Source of the DNA: Humibacter albus DSM 18994
GTDB lineage: Bacteria; Actinomycetota; Actinomycetes; Actinomycetales; Microbacteriaceae
Assembly: GCF_000421825.1 (NCBI RefSeq)
Contig: NZ_ATXT01000016.1
Span: forward strand, 1 to 64,000
Reading direction: 5' to 3'
DNA: 64,000 nucleotides
This document shows positions 19,888 through 29,068 of the stretch, in pieces. Both the position numbers and the translations under genes were made by a program. Position 1 is the stretch's first letter, and every line of letters starts with the position of its first letter. A model generated the notes under the pieces. It saw only the letters and a list, made by a program, of their open reading frames with translations, was not told the origin of the DNA and did no database searches.

Positions 19888-22092
19888 TTATGCGTTCGGC
19901 GTCATCTCGTACGTCATCTGCGACGTACTGGCCGTGATCGTGCTCGATGGACTGAGCGGCGGGGCTTTGGTGGTGTCGGCATCGAGGTCGGTCCCGTTGA
20001 TGGCGACGTTCTTGCGCTGGGCGATCGCTCGCCAGTTCTCCAGCCGCATCGTGTGGTGCGGGCCGGCCTTCAGGCGCATCGAGGTGAACCCGATCACGCC
20101 GGGAGGCACGTAGCGCAGGGTGGCGACGTCGGAAACGAACGGCAGCAGCTTGCGACCCGTCGCGACCACGAACCGGCCGGTGGCTTCCTCGCTTCGCACT
20201 CCGACTCGGTTCGGTGTTCCGACGACGCTCGGGCGCTTCTTGACCCGCTTCGAGAACCGCCTCTTGAACACATATCCCGCGAGGATGATCAGCACCACCA
20301 ACAGGAGGAGCCACTTCCAGCCGTCCTGGCCGAACCAGTGCGCCAACCGCTGGTACCACGGAATGTCATCCGTGATGGTGGTGCTCATCTTCATGGTCGC
20401 CTGGTTGAGCTGCTCGTCGTAGACGTGCGAGGCGTGGATGGTGAGCGGGATGCGGCCGGTGTCGGCCGCGTACGCGTCGCCGCCTGGCGCTCGCGGCACG
20501 AGGTAGACCTGGCCGATCTTCTCGCCGAGAGAGACGTCGAAGTGCAGGTTCGAAGTGGTACCGACGCGGAATGACGACGGCTTGATGGTCGCCCACTCGC
20601 TCTTGGTGAAAGGCGTGTAGGAGGAACCGTTTTTCACCGCGTAGTCGAGCTCGATCGCGTGTCCCGGAGCGTGGTACCGCGCGAGCTTGCTCACCTCGAA
20701 CGTCGTATTGTGCACGGTGAAGCCGCTGGGCCTGGCCGGTTCGAGAACTTTGAGCTGGATGGTGGCCTTCGACGACTCGTCACCGAGGAACTGGGCCCCG
20801 GCCTCGATCACGAGATCCCCGCGCGCGAGGGTGATCTCGTCGCCCGATGTGAACTTCGTGGCGACGACCTTTCCGTTGTTCGTGATGCGCGCGCTGTAGT
20901 CGACGTTCCCGAGCAGGCTGGAGTGAATGAACTTGCACTTGTTGTTCACGAAGCCGTAGCGCAGCGTGTACTTTCCGCCGACGATCTTGTCGGCATCCAC
21001 TGCTTTTCCGCCCTTGTCGAGCTCGATGCCGAACTTCACGTGCGGCTTGTAGAAGATGTTGATCGTCTGCGCCTTGACGTTGAAGACCGTGTCTCCCTGC
21101 GGAATATCGGTGAAGGTCGCGATCGTGCCCTGCAGGCCCTTGTTGGGCACCGCGTCGACGAGCACTCCCCCGTCTTGCGCCTGCTGGTTGTTCGCCCAGG
21201 CCACGCCGACTGACGAGACGGGCGACGTCTTCTTGCTGCCGGTCGTCGCGGATCCGATGGAGACGTTCGGCCCTTGCGCGAACACGAGTGCCTGGTCGAG
21301 CGGCACGTCGGCGGAGATGTGGCCCGGCGACGACTGCTGGAGGAGACTGCGTTCGAAGATCAGGTTGGAGAAGTTGGTCATCAAGCCGAGCAGGTCGCTG
21401 GATGATGTCGCGTGCGCGAAGTAGATGTGGTGCGCCGGATCGTTGGCGATCGTGGCCGCGTCGGAGCCGATGGCGAGGAAGGCGACCGAGACGCCGGATG
21501 CCGCGAACCCCGACAGGTCGGACTGAACGTCGGCCGTGGTCCGATCATCGAACTTGCCGTCGGTGAGAACGACCAGCCACTTGGCGGACGCCTTGCTCGA
21601 GGCCAGGTCGGCATACGCCCGTTGAACGGGAGCGTACGGCGTTCCTCCGCCCACCATCTGCATCGCGTGAACCTTCGCGACGCGGGTGCTCATCGGGTCG
21701 GCGCCGCTCATGCGGAGCTGAGGGCCGGCGTTCGGGTTCGAGCCGAAGTCGCTCATCCGATAGACGTTCAACGAATCGTCGTGCTCGAGCATGGCGGCGA
21801 ACACCTCGAGCGAGTACTTCGCCTGCGACCAACGGTCGAGCGGCTGAGTGCCGTCGTTGAACATGGAGCCCGAGTCGTCGATGACCAGATTGATCTGCCG
21901 AGACTCCGGCGCGGCAGCGTTCACCGTCGCGCCACAGGATGCCGCGGCTGAAGCGGGTGCGGCCGCGTACGTCGTGAGCGCGGCGGCGGTGACCGCGACC
22001 ACCGAGGCGACGAGGATGCGCAGAGCACCCAGCGCTCGGGAGGCGCGACGACCCTGCGGCGTCTGACGCCCGGTCGAGTCGCGTGCCGACAC
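19888..22092 (-). CDS. Secreted, membrane-anchored vWA-domain protein
   Basis: The product has 734 residues: a signal peptide (hydrophobic 23-45, cleavage near 50), an extracellular von Willebrand A domain with an intact MIDAS metal site (D72-x-S74-x-S76, Thr in GGGTPY near 151, Asp178 in LTDGKFDD), several beta-rich extracellular domains (about 270-570), one membrane helix (592-609) and a basic then globular cytoplasmic tail of about 120 residues. It can bind a ligand outside and connect to the tubulin-like protein inside. The GTG start at 22092 follows GGGAGG. It is 51 bp upstream of the tubulin-like start. Confidence 0.88.
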   Translation of the reverse strand: MSARDSTGRQTPQGRRASRALGALRILVASVVAVTAAALTTYAAAPASAAASCGATVNAAAPESRQINLVIDDSGSMFNDGTQPLDRWSQAKYSLEVFAAMLEHDDSLNVYRMSDFGSNPNAGPQLRMSGADPMSTRVAKVHAMQMVGGGTPYAPVQRAYADLASSKASAKWLVVLTDGKFDDRTTADVQSDLSGFAASGVSVAFLAIGSDAATIANDPAHHIYFAHATSSSDLLGLMTNFSNLIFERSLLQQSSPGHISADVPLDQALVFAQGPNVSIGSATTGSKKTSPVSSVGVAWANNQQAQDGGVLVDAVPNKGLQGTIATFTDIPQGDTVFNVKAQTINIFYKPHVKFGIELDKGGKAVDADKIVGGKYTLRYGFVNNKCKFIHSSLLGNVDYSARITNNGKVVATKFTSGDEITLARGDLVIEAGAQFLGDESSKATIQLKVLEPARPSGFTVHNTTFEVSKLARYHAPGHAIELDYAVKNGSSYTPFTKSEWATIKPSSFRVGTTSNLHFDVSLGEKIGQVYLVPRAPGGDAYAADTGRIPLTIHASHVYDEQLNQATMKMSTTITDDIPWYQRLAHWFGQDGWKWLLLLVVLIILAGYVFKRRFSKRVKKRPSVVGTPNRVGVRSEEATGRFVVATGRKLLPFVSDVATLRYVPPGVIGFTSMRLKAGPHHTMRLENWRAIAQRKNVAINGTDLDADTTKAPPLSPSSTITASTSQMTYEMTPNA

Positions 22093-22278
22093 TGTTCGCC
22101 TCCCTGCTGCTGTGGAGCTGCCTCCACTGCTGCAGGCGGGACTCAGCGCGCCTAAAACTATCGAAGCGAAGATGCACGGCGAACCCCCAGTTCGCGCGCC
22201 ACGATCTCTGGTGACGCGCGGATGGGGGACACAGCTGAGGGCGTTCGGGCACTGCCGAAGCGCCGGTCGGAGGGCTTG

Positions 22279-22297
22279 GCGGCGGAATTCCCGCCGC
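22279..22297. terminator. Hairpin between the six-helix protein gene and the vWA gene
   Basis: A perfect 7-bp stem (GCGGCGG / CCGCCGC) closes an AATTC loop. It sits in the 286-bp gap between 22092 and 22379. No T-tract follows on the minus strand. It may partly separate the first gene from the rest of the cluster, or act as an attenuator. The remainder of the gap shows no convincing gene. Confidence 0.35.
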
Positions 22298-22378
22298 GCT
22301 GCCTACCTCAGCACTCCTGTGTCGGCGACGGTCCTCGTCAGGCGCCGACCGAGACGGCCGCGGTCCGGCCCGAGTCGC

Positions 22379-23512
22379 TCACCGGTACAAGGGCGTTCCG
22401 TCGGCGCGCGCCGGCACCGGCGTGCCGTCGAGGAAGGTCGGCCAGGCGAGCGATGCGCCGGGGACCGCCGCGAAGTCCGGCGCGCCCGTCGGGCCGGCGG
22501 GCACCGGCGTTCCGTTGCTCAGGCGTGGCCAGGCGAGCGGCGGATGCGCTCCCTGCGGCGTCGCCGTCGGTGCCGAGGGGCTCGGCGCGATAACGCCCGG
22601 CGAGGCGGGCTGCGGCGGGAACTGCTGCGCGCCCGGCTGGCCTGGTGCGGGAGCGGGCGCCCCGGCGCGGACGGGCGCCGCGGCATGGCCTGACGCCGGC
22701 GGGTACCCGGGGGTCGTGGGCTGCCCCAGGGCGGAATAGCCGGCATATTCACCGGCGCCCGGGTACGCGGCCGGCACGCCGTAGGCGACGGGACGGCGCG
22801 GTCCGCCGTGCGCGCGATTGCTGAGCAGGCCCCAGAGCGGAATGAGGACGAGCGCAACGCCGCCGATCACCGCGATCGCGGCCACGATCCGGCCGTAGTA
22901 GTCGACGTCCCAGAGGTCGTTGAACGGGGTGGGCGTCGGGATGGTGACCATGACGGCGAGCACGCCGAGCGAGCATCCGGAGACATAGGCCAGAGCGCGG
23001 GTCACCGTGGACGTCCACAGCGAATAGAGATAGCGCACGAGGTCGGTCAGCGCGAGCATGCCGCGCACGAAGATCAGGCAGAGGAGCCCGCCCCAGATAC
23101 CCAGCGCGAGCGCAGCGGGTGCGCTCTCATCGAAGGTCCAGACGATCAGGATCCAGAGCAGCAGCAGGTAGGCATCCACCGCCAGAGACGTGAACTCGAA
23201 CCACTCGGGGCGGTAGGAGCCGACCACCGTGTCGAGCCAGACCAGCAGGGCGAACACGATGAGGGCGAAGTCCGTCGTGACGACGCGGCTGATCGTGTCG
23301 CCGCCGGACCCGAACAGAATGAAGACGACGGACACGAGAGCACAGGCGGCGACAACGATGAGCACGATGCGGGCACCCCACGGCCCAAGAACGCTCGCCC
23401 GCCTCGGCGAGGGCTCGTTCGAGAGGGGAGCGCCCATCGCGCCCGGGGCACCCGGCGCTGGTTGAGCGATCGGCTGCTGAGGCATCGGCTGCTGTGGGTC
23501 GTACTGGCTCAT
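22379..23512 (-). CDS. Six-helix membrane protein with Pro-rich repeat tail
   Basis: The product has 377 residues: a Gln/Pro-rich cytoplasmic N-terminus (1-45), about six membrane helices (48-68, 79-98, 108-128, 132-152, 171-190, 208-230), and a long Pro/Ala/Gly-rich tail (about 240-335) ending in two copies of a short motif built on LAWP...GTPVPA (about 326 and 354). No family is recognised. It precedes the vWA gene in the same direction by 286 bp and is the probable first gene of the cluster. The ATG at 23512 has AGGAGG upstream. Confidence 0.72.
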   Translation of the reverse strand: MSQYDPQQPMPQQPIAQPAPGAPGAMGAPLSNEPSPRRASVLGPWGARIVLIVVAACALVSVVFILFGSGGDTISRVVTTDFALIVFALLVWLDTVVGSYRPEWFEFTSLAVDAYLLLLWILIVWTFDESAPAALALGIWGGLLCLIFVRGMLALTDLVRYLYSLWTSTVTRALAYVSGCSLGVLAVMVTIPTPTPFNDLWDVDYYGRIVAAIAVIGGVALVLIPLWGLLSNRAHGGPRRPVAYGVPAAYPGAGEYAGYSALGQPTTPGYPPASGHAAAPVRAGAPAPAPGQPGAQQFPPQPASPGVIAPSPSAPTATPQGAHPPLAWPRLSNGTPVPAGPTGAPDFAAVPGASLAWPTFLDGTPVPARADGTPLYR

Positions 23513-23634
23513 CGGTCTAGGCCTCCTGACGTGTAGCGGCCAGCGTATCGAAAGCAGACACGGCGGTCGACGCTATCCACAGGCCGGCCAACGGGCCATG
23601 CCTGTGGACGCCGGGTCGATCGCGCGCGCAGCCC

Positions 23635-25107
23635 TCACTGGAGGGCGGATGTCAGACGGGCGAGGTTGTCGAGCACGGTGGATCGCAGTGGCTGCTTCAT
23701 CCATTCGTCGAGCGTGAGGCGCTTGCTCGCCTCGCGATAGCCCTGTTCGACCTTGCGCAGTTCGGTGACGAACGACCTGCCGCGCACCATGAGCGAGATC
23801 TCGGCATTCAGCATGAACGAACGCATATCCATGTTGCTCGACCCGATCACCGCGACCTCGTCGTCGATGGTGAAGTGCTTGGCGTGAAGGATGTAGGGGG
23901 CCTTGTACATCCAAATCGTCACGCCGGCGCGCAGCAGCTGCTCGTAGTACGAACGCTGCGCGTGGTAGACGAGGGCCTGGTCTCCGATCTGGGAGACGAA
24001 CAGCTCGACCCGGATGCCTCGTTGCACCGCCGTCGTCAGTGCGGTGAGCATCGCCTCATCGGGCACGAAATAGGGCGAGGTGATGATGATCTGATCGGTC
24101 GCGTAGTAGAGGAGCGCGAGGAACAGCTTCAGGTTGTTCTCGCCCGCGAAGCCGGGACCGCTCGGCACGAGCTGGCAGTCGATCTCGTCCACCGCCTCGG
24201 GGGGCGCCACGGCCTCCATCGCGTCGCGCTCACGTGCCAGCAGCTCCCCGGTCTCCGAGTACCAGTCCGTGATGAATATGGCGTCGAGCCCCGCGACGAT
24301 CGGGCCCTCGAGCCGGGTCACGAGCTCCTTCCACTGGAGGCCGCGCTTGATGTTCGATCGCTTGTTGTAGGTGCGGTCGATCATGTTCTGCGACCCCATG
24401 AATCCGACGTGCCCGTCGGCCACGAGCAGCTTGCGGTGGTTGCGCAGATCAGGCCGCTGGTACTTGCCCTTGAACGGCTGCACGGGGAGCATCAGCTGCC
24501 ACTGCGCGCCCATGTCGGTCAGCCGTGCGATGGTGTGCTTGTAGTCCCTCGTGCGCAGCGACGCGATGTGGTCGAGCATGACGCGCACGGTCACGCCGCG
24601 GCCGATCGCAGCCTCCAACGCGTCGAAGAACGGCGCCGTCGTCTGGTCGCAGGTGAGGATGTAGAACTCCACGTGCACGTAACGCGAGGCGGCGTTGACG
24701 GCGTCGGTCATGGCATCCAGTGACGCCTGATAATCGCCGATCAGCGTCGACGTGTTGCCGCCCACCAGCGGCATCGCGCCGAGGCTGCGATTGAGCCGCA
24801 CGACCTGCTGGAGCCACGGCGGCCACGGATTGTCGCGGCGCACCCGTTCGATGCCGTCGGTGGATTCCAGGATGAAGTCGTTGATGCGCTGCTGTCGGAT
24901 GCGACGCTGCTTCGGCAGTTTGTAGCTGCCGATGAGAAGGAAGAAGAGCCAGCCGAGGTAGGGGATGAAGTAGATCGAGAGCAGCCAGGCGGTCGCCGAC
25001 GTGGGCCGGCGGTTGCGGGGGATGACGATGATGGCGACGATGCGCAGCCCGAAGTCGACGATGAGCGCGACCACGATGATGATCCAGGTCAGAGTGCCTC
25101 TGTCCAT
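23635..25107 (-). CDS. cls: Cardiolipin synthase (phospholipase D family)
   Basis: The 490-residue enzyme joins phosphatidyl groups to make cardiolipin at the membrane. It has the standard layout: two N-terminal membrane helices (about 7-29 and 38-60), a basic linker, and two HKD motifs, NHRKLLVADG (His224, Lys226, Asp231) and LHAKHFTIDD (His408, Lys410, Asp415). The start at 25107 has GAGGGGG upstream. It is transcribed alone, 218 bp after the small membrane protein gene. Its closeness to the membrane-remodelling-like cluster may be chance. Confidence 0.92.
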   Translation of the reverse strand: MDRGTLTWIIIVVALIVDFGLRIVAIIVIPRNRRPTSATAWLLSIYFIPYLGWLFFLLIGSYKLPKQRRIRQQRINDFILESTDGIERVRRDNPWPPWLQQVVRLNRSLGAMPLVGGNTSTLIGDYQASLDAMTDAVNAASRYVHVEFYILTCDQTTAPFFDALEAAIGRGVTVRVMLDHIASLRTRDYKHTIARLTDMGAQWQLMLPVQPFKGKYQRPDLRNHRKLLVADGHVGFMGSQNMIDRTYNKRSNIKRGLQWKELVTRLEGPIVAGLDAIFITDWYSETGELLARERDAMEAVAPPEAVDEIDCQLVPSGPGFAGENNLKLFLALLYYATDQIIITSPYFVPDEAMLTALTTAVQRGIRVELFVSQIGDQALVYHAQRSYYEQLLRAGVTIWMYKAPYILHAKHFTIDDEVAVIGSSNMDMRSFMLNAEISLMVRGRSFVTELRKVEQGYREASKRLTLDEWMKQPLRSTVLDNLARLTSALQ

Positions 25108-25325
25108 CCGGCCCCCTCGAGGCTTCCCATGCAGGACCCCGCCGATTTCGGATGCCTGTCACACCGTCACGTGACGTCGCTCACGTCTCCCCGCGGCGGG
25201 GTTGCCGCTGACGCTAGCACCGACCACGGCGGGATGACGCTACCGACAAGGGTGAAACGGCACGGCTCGGCCATACCGGCGCCTCAGCGACGCGATCGTC
25301 GCGTCAGCCGGCGAGGAGTGCTTGG

Positions 25326-25499
25326 TCAGTTCTTGCCGGCGAGACCCCGGCGAGCGCGCTCCTGTGCCTCGATCTTGGCGTACGCTCTGCGCTCACTGCG
25401 GTCGGCGTGCACGACCGCACGCATCACGACCCAGAACACCAGCCCGACCAGAACGGTCGGCGCCAGTGCCCAGATGACTCCAGACAACACGCCGTTCAT
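25326..25499 (-). CDS. Small membrane protein (57 residues)
   Basis: An ATG at 25497-25499 opens a 57-codon frame encoding one membrane helix (LSGVIWALAPTVLVGLVFWV) and a charged, helical C-terminus (DRSERRAYAKIEAQERARRG). A GAGG ribosome site precedes it. It starts 6 bp after the stop of the LacI-type gene and is read in the same direction, so co-transcription is likely. Such short single-helix proteins are common in this family of bacteria, and no function is known. Confidence 0.65.
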   Translation of the reverse strand: MNGVLSGVIWALAPTVLVGLVFWVVMRAVVHADRSERRAYAKIEAQERARRGLAGKN

Positions 25500-25505
25500 G
25501 ATGCC

Positions 25506-26414
25506 TCAAGGATACGCGGGAGCGCTGGGAGTCGCGCGCGGCTCCCTGTCGGAGCCGAGCGGCGGCGCGGGGCGTGGCGCGGCGGTGGATCCGCGGGCGA
25601 CGAACGTCGAGAGCGGGGCCGTGACATCCTGCGCCTCGCCGCCGTCGACGATGGCGAGCAGCGCGTGTGCTGCAAGCAGCCCGAGCTGGCGCACGTCGTG
25701 ACTCATCACCGACAGCGGCGGAGTCGCGAGCCGGCACAGCGTGGAATCGTCCCAGGCCACGATCGACAGGTCGTCGGGCACGCTCAACCCCCGCTCCTGC
25801 GCGGTGGCGAGGCCCGCCACCGCCATCACGTCGTTGTCGAAGACGACGGCCGTCGGCGGCTGAGGCGACTCGAGCAGCTCGGTGATCGCCGCGGCGCCGC
25901 TCGTCGCCGAGTAGTCGCCGACGGCGGTGATAAGAGTGCCGCCGAGGGAGGCAATGGCATCCTCGAATGCCGCCGCACGCGCCTGCGTGTGCGTGAGCTG
26001 CAGCGGTCCGGACACGCGCCCGAGCGAGCGGTGCCCGAGCCGCACGAGCTCCTCCACCGCTCGCACCGAGGTGGTGTAGTTGTCGACGCGCACGACTGCG
26101 CCGCCCGCCGCGTCTTCGGGCTCGCCGAGCGTCACGTGCGGAATGCCGAGGTGCGCCAGCAGCGCACCTCGCGGGTCCCCGACAGTCAGATCGCTCACGA
26201 CCACGCCGGCCACCGTCGCGTTCTCCGACCAGCGCCGATAGACCACGAGTTCGTCGTCGAGCGTTGGCACGGTCTGCATGAGCACCCGCATCCCGCGCCG
26301 GTGCAGCACGTCCTCCATGCCGGCGATGACCTCGCTGTAGAACGGATCAACGCCCGCAGCCGAGCGGAGGAACGCCATTCCGATCGCCGCGGAACCCGGC
26401 TGTTGCCCCCTCAT
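25506..26414 (-). CDS. LacI-type sugar-sensor domain protein without HTH
   Basis: The 302-residue product is the periplasmic-binding-protein-like effector domain of LacI/GalR regulators (GVDPFYSEVIAGMEDVL near 20; VVFDNDVMAVAGLATAQERG; DLSIVAWDDS; TPPLSVMSHDV). It begins directly at the hinge: the 40-60-residue DNA-binding headpiece is absent. An in-frame TGA lies two codons before the ATG, and the beta-mannosidase stop is only 22 bp upstream, so there is no room for an HTH in another frame. It may act as a sugar-responsive partner of another regulator, or be a decaying LacI gene. It shares a transcript with the mannosidase. Confidence 0.8.
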   Translation of the reverse strand: MRGQQPGSAAIGMAFLRSAAGVDPFYSEVIAGMEDVLHRRGMRVLMQTVPTLDDELVVYRRWSENATVAGVVVSDLTVGDPRGALLAHLGIPHVTLGEPEDAAGGAVVRVDNYTTSVRAVEELVRLGHRSLGRVSGPLQLTHTQARAAAFEDAIASLGGTLITAVGDYSATSGAAAITELLESPQPPTAVVFDNDVMAVAGLATAQERGLSVPDDLSIVAWDDSTLCRLATPPLSVMSHDVRQLGLLAAHALLAIVDGGEAQDVTAPLSTFVARGSTAAPRPAPPLGSDREPRATPSAPAYP

Positions 26415-26436
26415 GGCTCAAGTATGGACGACACTG

Positions 26437-28941
26437 CTAGCCCTTCCGCGCCACGAGATCGTTGGCCGAGCGCAGCACGAGCGCGTCCGTGAACACGGCG
26501 GGGTCCACTTCGGCGTCGGAAGAGACGCGGAAAGTGACCGACTCGCCGGGCAGGAGGGTGACGAGTCCATTGTCGACGGTGGCACGGGCATCCACGCGGT
26601 CGACCGCGAGGAACACGTCGCGCAGGTAGGAGCGCGCCGAGACTGTGACCCGGTAGCCACGCTCGGTGAGCGCAGCCTCCACGTCGGCCGCGGCGGGGTC
26701 CAGTCGCTGGCCGGCGACCTCGGCGTCATTCCAGAGGGCTCGGCCGAACCCGTCAACGGTGGCGACGACGACTTCGGAAGAGGGGTCGCCGAAGTCGGCA
26801 ACGGATGCCGGCACCGGGAACGTCTCCGTGGAACGGCCGCCGACGCTCGCGTCGATGGACTCTTCCGCCAGCACCGTACCGTCGAACGCGAGACGAACGA
26901 AGCGTGCGGTGGTGGAGACGGCATCCACCGTGTCGTTGACCAGGATGAGCGCGAGGTATTCCTCCGGTTCTCCGAGCGCGGTCGGGTCGGCGTCACGCGG
27001 GTCGACCGTACGCGGCTGGATGGTCGCGAGACGAGGAGCGTAGGCGTCGCGCATCGCGTACCACAGCGGTTTGCGATGCTCGTCGAAGTCGACCGCCGCC
27101 CACGACACGACTGGCCAGTCATCGTTGAGCTGCCAGAGGATGGTTCCGGTGTTGTGCGGGGTGAGCGAGCGGAAGTGCTCGACGCCGAACCTGATGGCCT
27201 GCGCCTGGTTGAGCTGTGCAGCCCAGTGCCAGTCCTCGACGGTACGCGGCTGCGGCAGATGCTCCGCCATTCCGCGCTCGAGCTTGAGGTTGCCGAACTC
27301 CGCCTTCTGGTGCACGAGCATCTCGTGCCCGTACGGCTCCAGCGGTGCATCGTGCACGACGCGCGTCAGGGTCGACCATGCCGGCGGTCCCTGGAACCCG
27401 AACTCGCTCAGGAACCGCGGCCGGTGCTCGCGATAAGCGCTGTAGTCGCGCTGGTTCCAGACGTCCCAGATGTGCATGGTGCCGTTGCGCTCGTCGTTCG
27501 GATGCGCGTAGTCGACGAACGAGAACGGGCTGGCCGGCGAATACGGCCGGGTCGCATCGAGCTCCGCGAGCAGCCGCGGGAAGAGTTCGCGGTAATAGCC
27601 GTTGCCCCAGGCGCGGTCGCCCAGAGCCTCGCGCCAGCCCCACTCGACGTAACCCCAGACGTTCTCGTTGTTGCCGTTCCAGATGATGAGCGAGGGATGC
27701 GAGGCGAGCCGCGTGATCTGCTCGCGTGCCTCCGCTTCCACCTCGTCGGCCAGCCACGGCTCTTCGGAATACGCGGCGCAGGCGAACAGAAAGTCCTGCC
27801 ACACCAGCAACCCCGCTTCATCGGCCAGCTCGTAGAAGTCGTCCGACTCGTAGATGCCCCCGCCCCACACCCGCAACAGGTTCACGTTCGCCTCGATGGC
27901 ATCCGTCAGACGCCGGGCGTAGCGGTCGCGCGTCATCTCGGTCAGGAACGCGTGATCGGGAATCCAGTTGACGCCGCGGATCAGCACGTCCTCGCCGTTG
28001 ACGCGCACGACGAACCGGTTGCCTTCGGCATCGGCGCTCGTGTCGACCTCGACGGTGCGGAATCCGATCCGTCCGTTCCACTGCGCGCGCGTGCCCTCGA
28101 CAGAAACGCTCACGTCGTAGAGCGGCTGTTCACCGTGACCGATCGGCCACCACCGCTGAACGTCCGGGACCCGCAGGTCGACGGATGCCTGCGCCTCGTC
28201 CTCCGGCACGCTCACCCGCGCGCGCACCTCGCCGACGCGCACGTCGAGGGCGACAGGAGCCGAGGCATCCACGCTCGCGCGCTCCACGTCCACGTGCACG
28301 GTCGCGACACCGTCGCTGCCGTCGACGGAAACGAGCGGACGCACCGAGGCGATGCGGGCATGCGACCACGAGTCGATGCCGATCGGCTGCCAGATGCCAC
28401 TCGTCGCGACGTCGATGCCCCAGTCCCAGCCGAAGTTCGACGCCGATTTGCGCAGCTGGTTGAACGGGTGGTGATTCACGTGCGGCCACACGCCGTACTC
28501 GGCGTCACGACGCTCGGCCTCGACGACCGGGGCCGCGAACGTGATCACCAGTTCGTTCACTCCGTGCTTCAGCAGTGGGCGCACGTCGAACCGGTACGAG
28601 CGGTGCTGGTTCTCGGTCTCGCCGACCCGCACACCGTTCAGCTCGATCGTGGCGACGGTGTCGAGTCCGAACGCGACCAGGTCGTGACGCTCGCTGCCGT
28701 CATCCGACCAGTCGAACGTGGTGCTGTAGCGCCAGACTGTGTCGCCGATCCACTGCTGGGCCGCCTCGTTGTCGCCGTCGAAGGGATCGGCGATGAGTCC
28801 CGCGCGCAGCAGGTCGGTGTGCACGCAGCCGGGAACGACGGCGGGCACGTCGGTGAGGTCGGCGGCGGGCGTCGGGCCCTGAACCGCGGTCAGACTCCAG
28901 CCGTCGTGGATCGGGGTGAACGTTCGGGGGACGAAGGACAT
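26437..28941 (-). CDS. Beta-mannosidase (GH2)
   Basis: The 834-residue glycosidase releases beta-linked mannose from oligomannosides. Family 2 landmarks are present: sugar-binding jelly roll (1-200; SASNFGWDWG), Ig-like domain, and a TIM barrel with acid/base Glu426 (IWNGNNEN) and nucleophile Glu513 (LSEFGFQG). The motif RVWGGGIYE near 358 is typical of beta-mannosidases rather than beta-galactosidases. No signal peptide, so it acts inside the cell on imported oligosaccharides. It lies just downstream of an Opp-type ABC importer (127-bp gap with a GC-rich hairpin near 28996-29018) and upstream of the LacI-type sensor. Confidence 0.9.
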   Translation of the reverse strand: MSFVPRTFTPIHDGWSLTAVQGPTPAADLTDVPAVVPGCVHTDLLRAGLIADPFDGDNEAAQQWIGDTVWRYSTTFDWSDDGSERHDLVAFGLDTVATIELNGVRVGETENQHRSYRFDVRPLLKHGVNELVITFAAPVVEAERRDAEYGVWPHVNHHPFNQLRKSASNFGWDWGIDVATSGIWQPIGIDSWSHARIASVRPLVSVDGSDGVATVHVDVERASVDASAPVALDVRVGEVRARVSVPEDEAQASVDLRVPDVQRWWPIGHGEQPLYDVSVSVEGTRAQWNGRIGFRTVEVDTSADAEGNRFVVRVNGEDVLIRGVNWIPDHAFLTEMTRDRYARRLTDAIEANVNLLRVWGGGIYESDDFYELADEAGLLVWQDFLFACAAYSEEPWLADEVEAEAREQITRLASHPSLIIWNGNNENVWGYVEWGWREALGDRAWGNGYYRELFPRLLAELDATRPYSPASPFSFVDYAHPNDERNGTMHIWDVWNQRDYSAYREHRPRFLSEFGFQGPPAWSTLTRVVHDAPLEPYGHEMLVHQKAEFGNLKLERGMAEHLPQPRTVEDWHWAAQLNQAQAIRFGVEHFRSLTPHNTGTILWQLNDDWPVVSWAAVDFDEHRKPLWYAMRDAYAPRLATIQPRTVDPRDADPTALGEPEEYLALILVNDTVDAVSTTARFVRLAFDGTVLAEESIDASVGGRSTETFPVPASVADFGDPSSEVVVATVDGFGRALWNDAEVAGQRLDPAAADVEAALTERGYRVTVSARSYLRDVFLAVDRVDARATVDNGLVTLLPGESVTFRVSSDAEVDPAVFTDALVLRSANDLVARKG

Positions 28942-29068
28942 GGTCTTCTTTCTTACTCGTGCGTGATTCCTGCCGAGGCAGGGCTCGGACGCGACCCGCC
29001 CGGCATCGGTGGGCGGGCCGTGCCCGAGTTCGTTCGGCCCGTGCGGGCCGGACAGCTCGTGCCGCCGG

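Noticed and set aside
17726..20359. 877-codon open frame on the minus strand overlapping the tubulin-like and vWA genes
   Set aside because: It is in a different frame from two genes with clear domains and good ribosome sites; composition is Arg/Gly/Pro-rich, typical of a shadow frame.
9676..23512. Prophage or contractile-injection origin of the cluster
   Set aside because: No capsid, tail, terminase, integrase or lysis genes are present; the proteins are membrane, vWA and tubulin-like instead.
26415..26436. Frameshifted HTH for the LacI-type gene
   Set aside because: Only 22 bp lie between the two genes and an in-frame TGA is next to the start, so a hidden HTH is impossible here.
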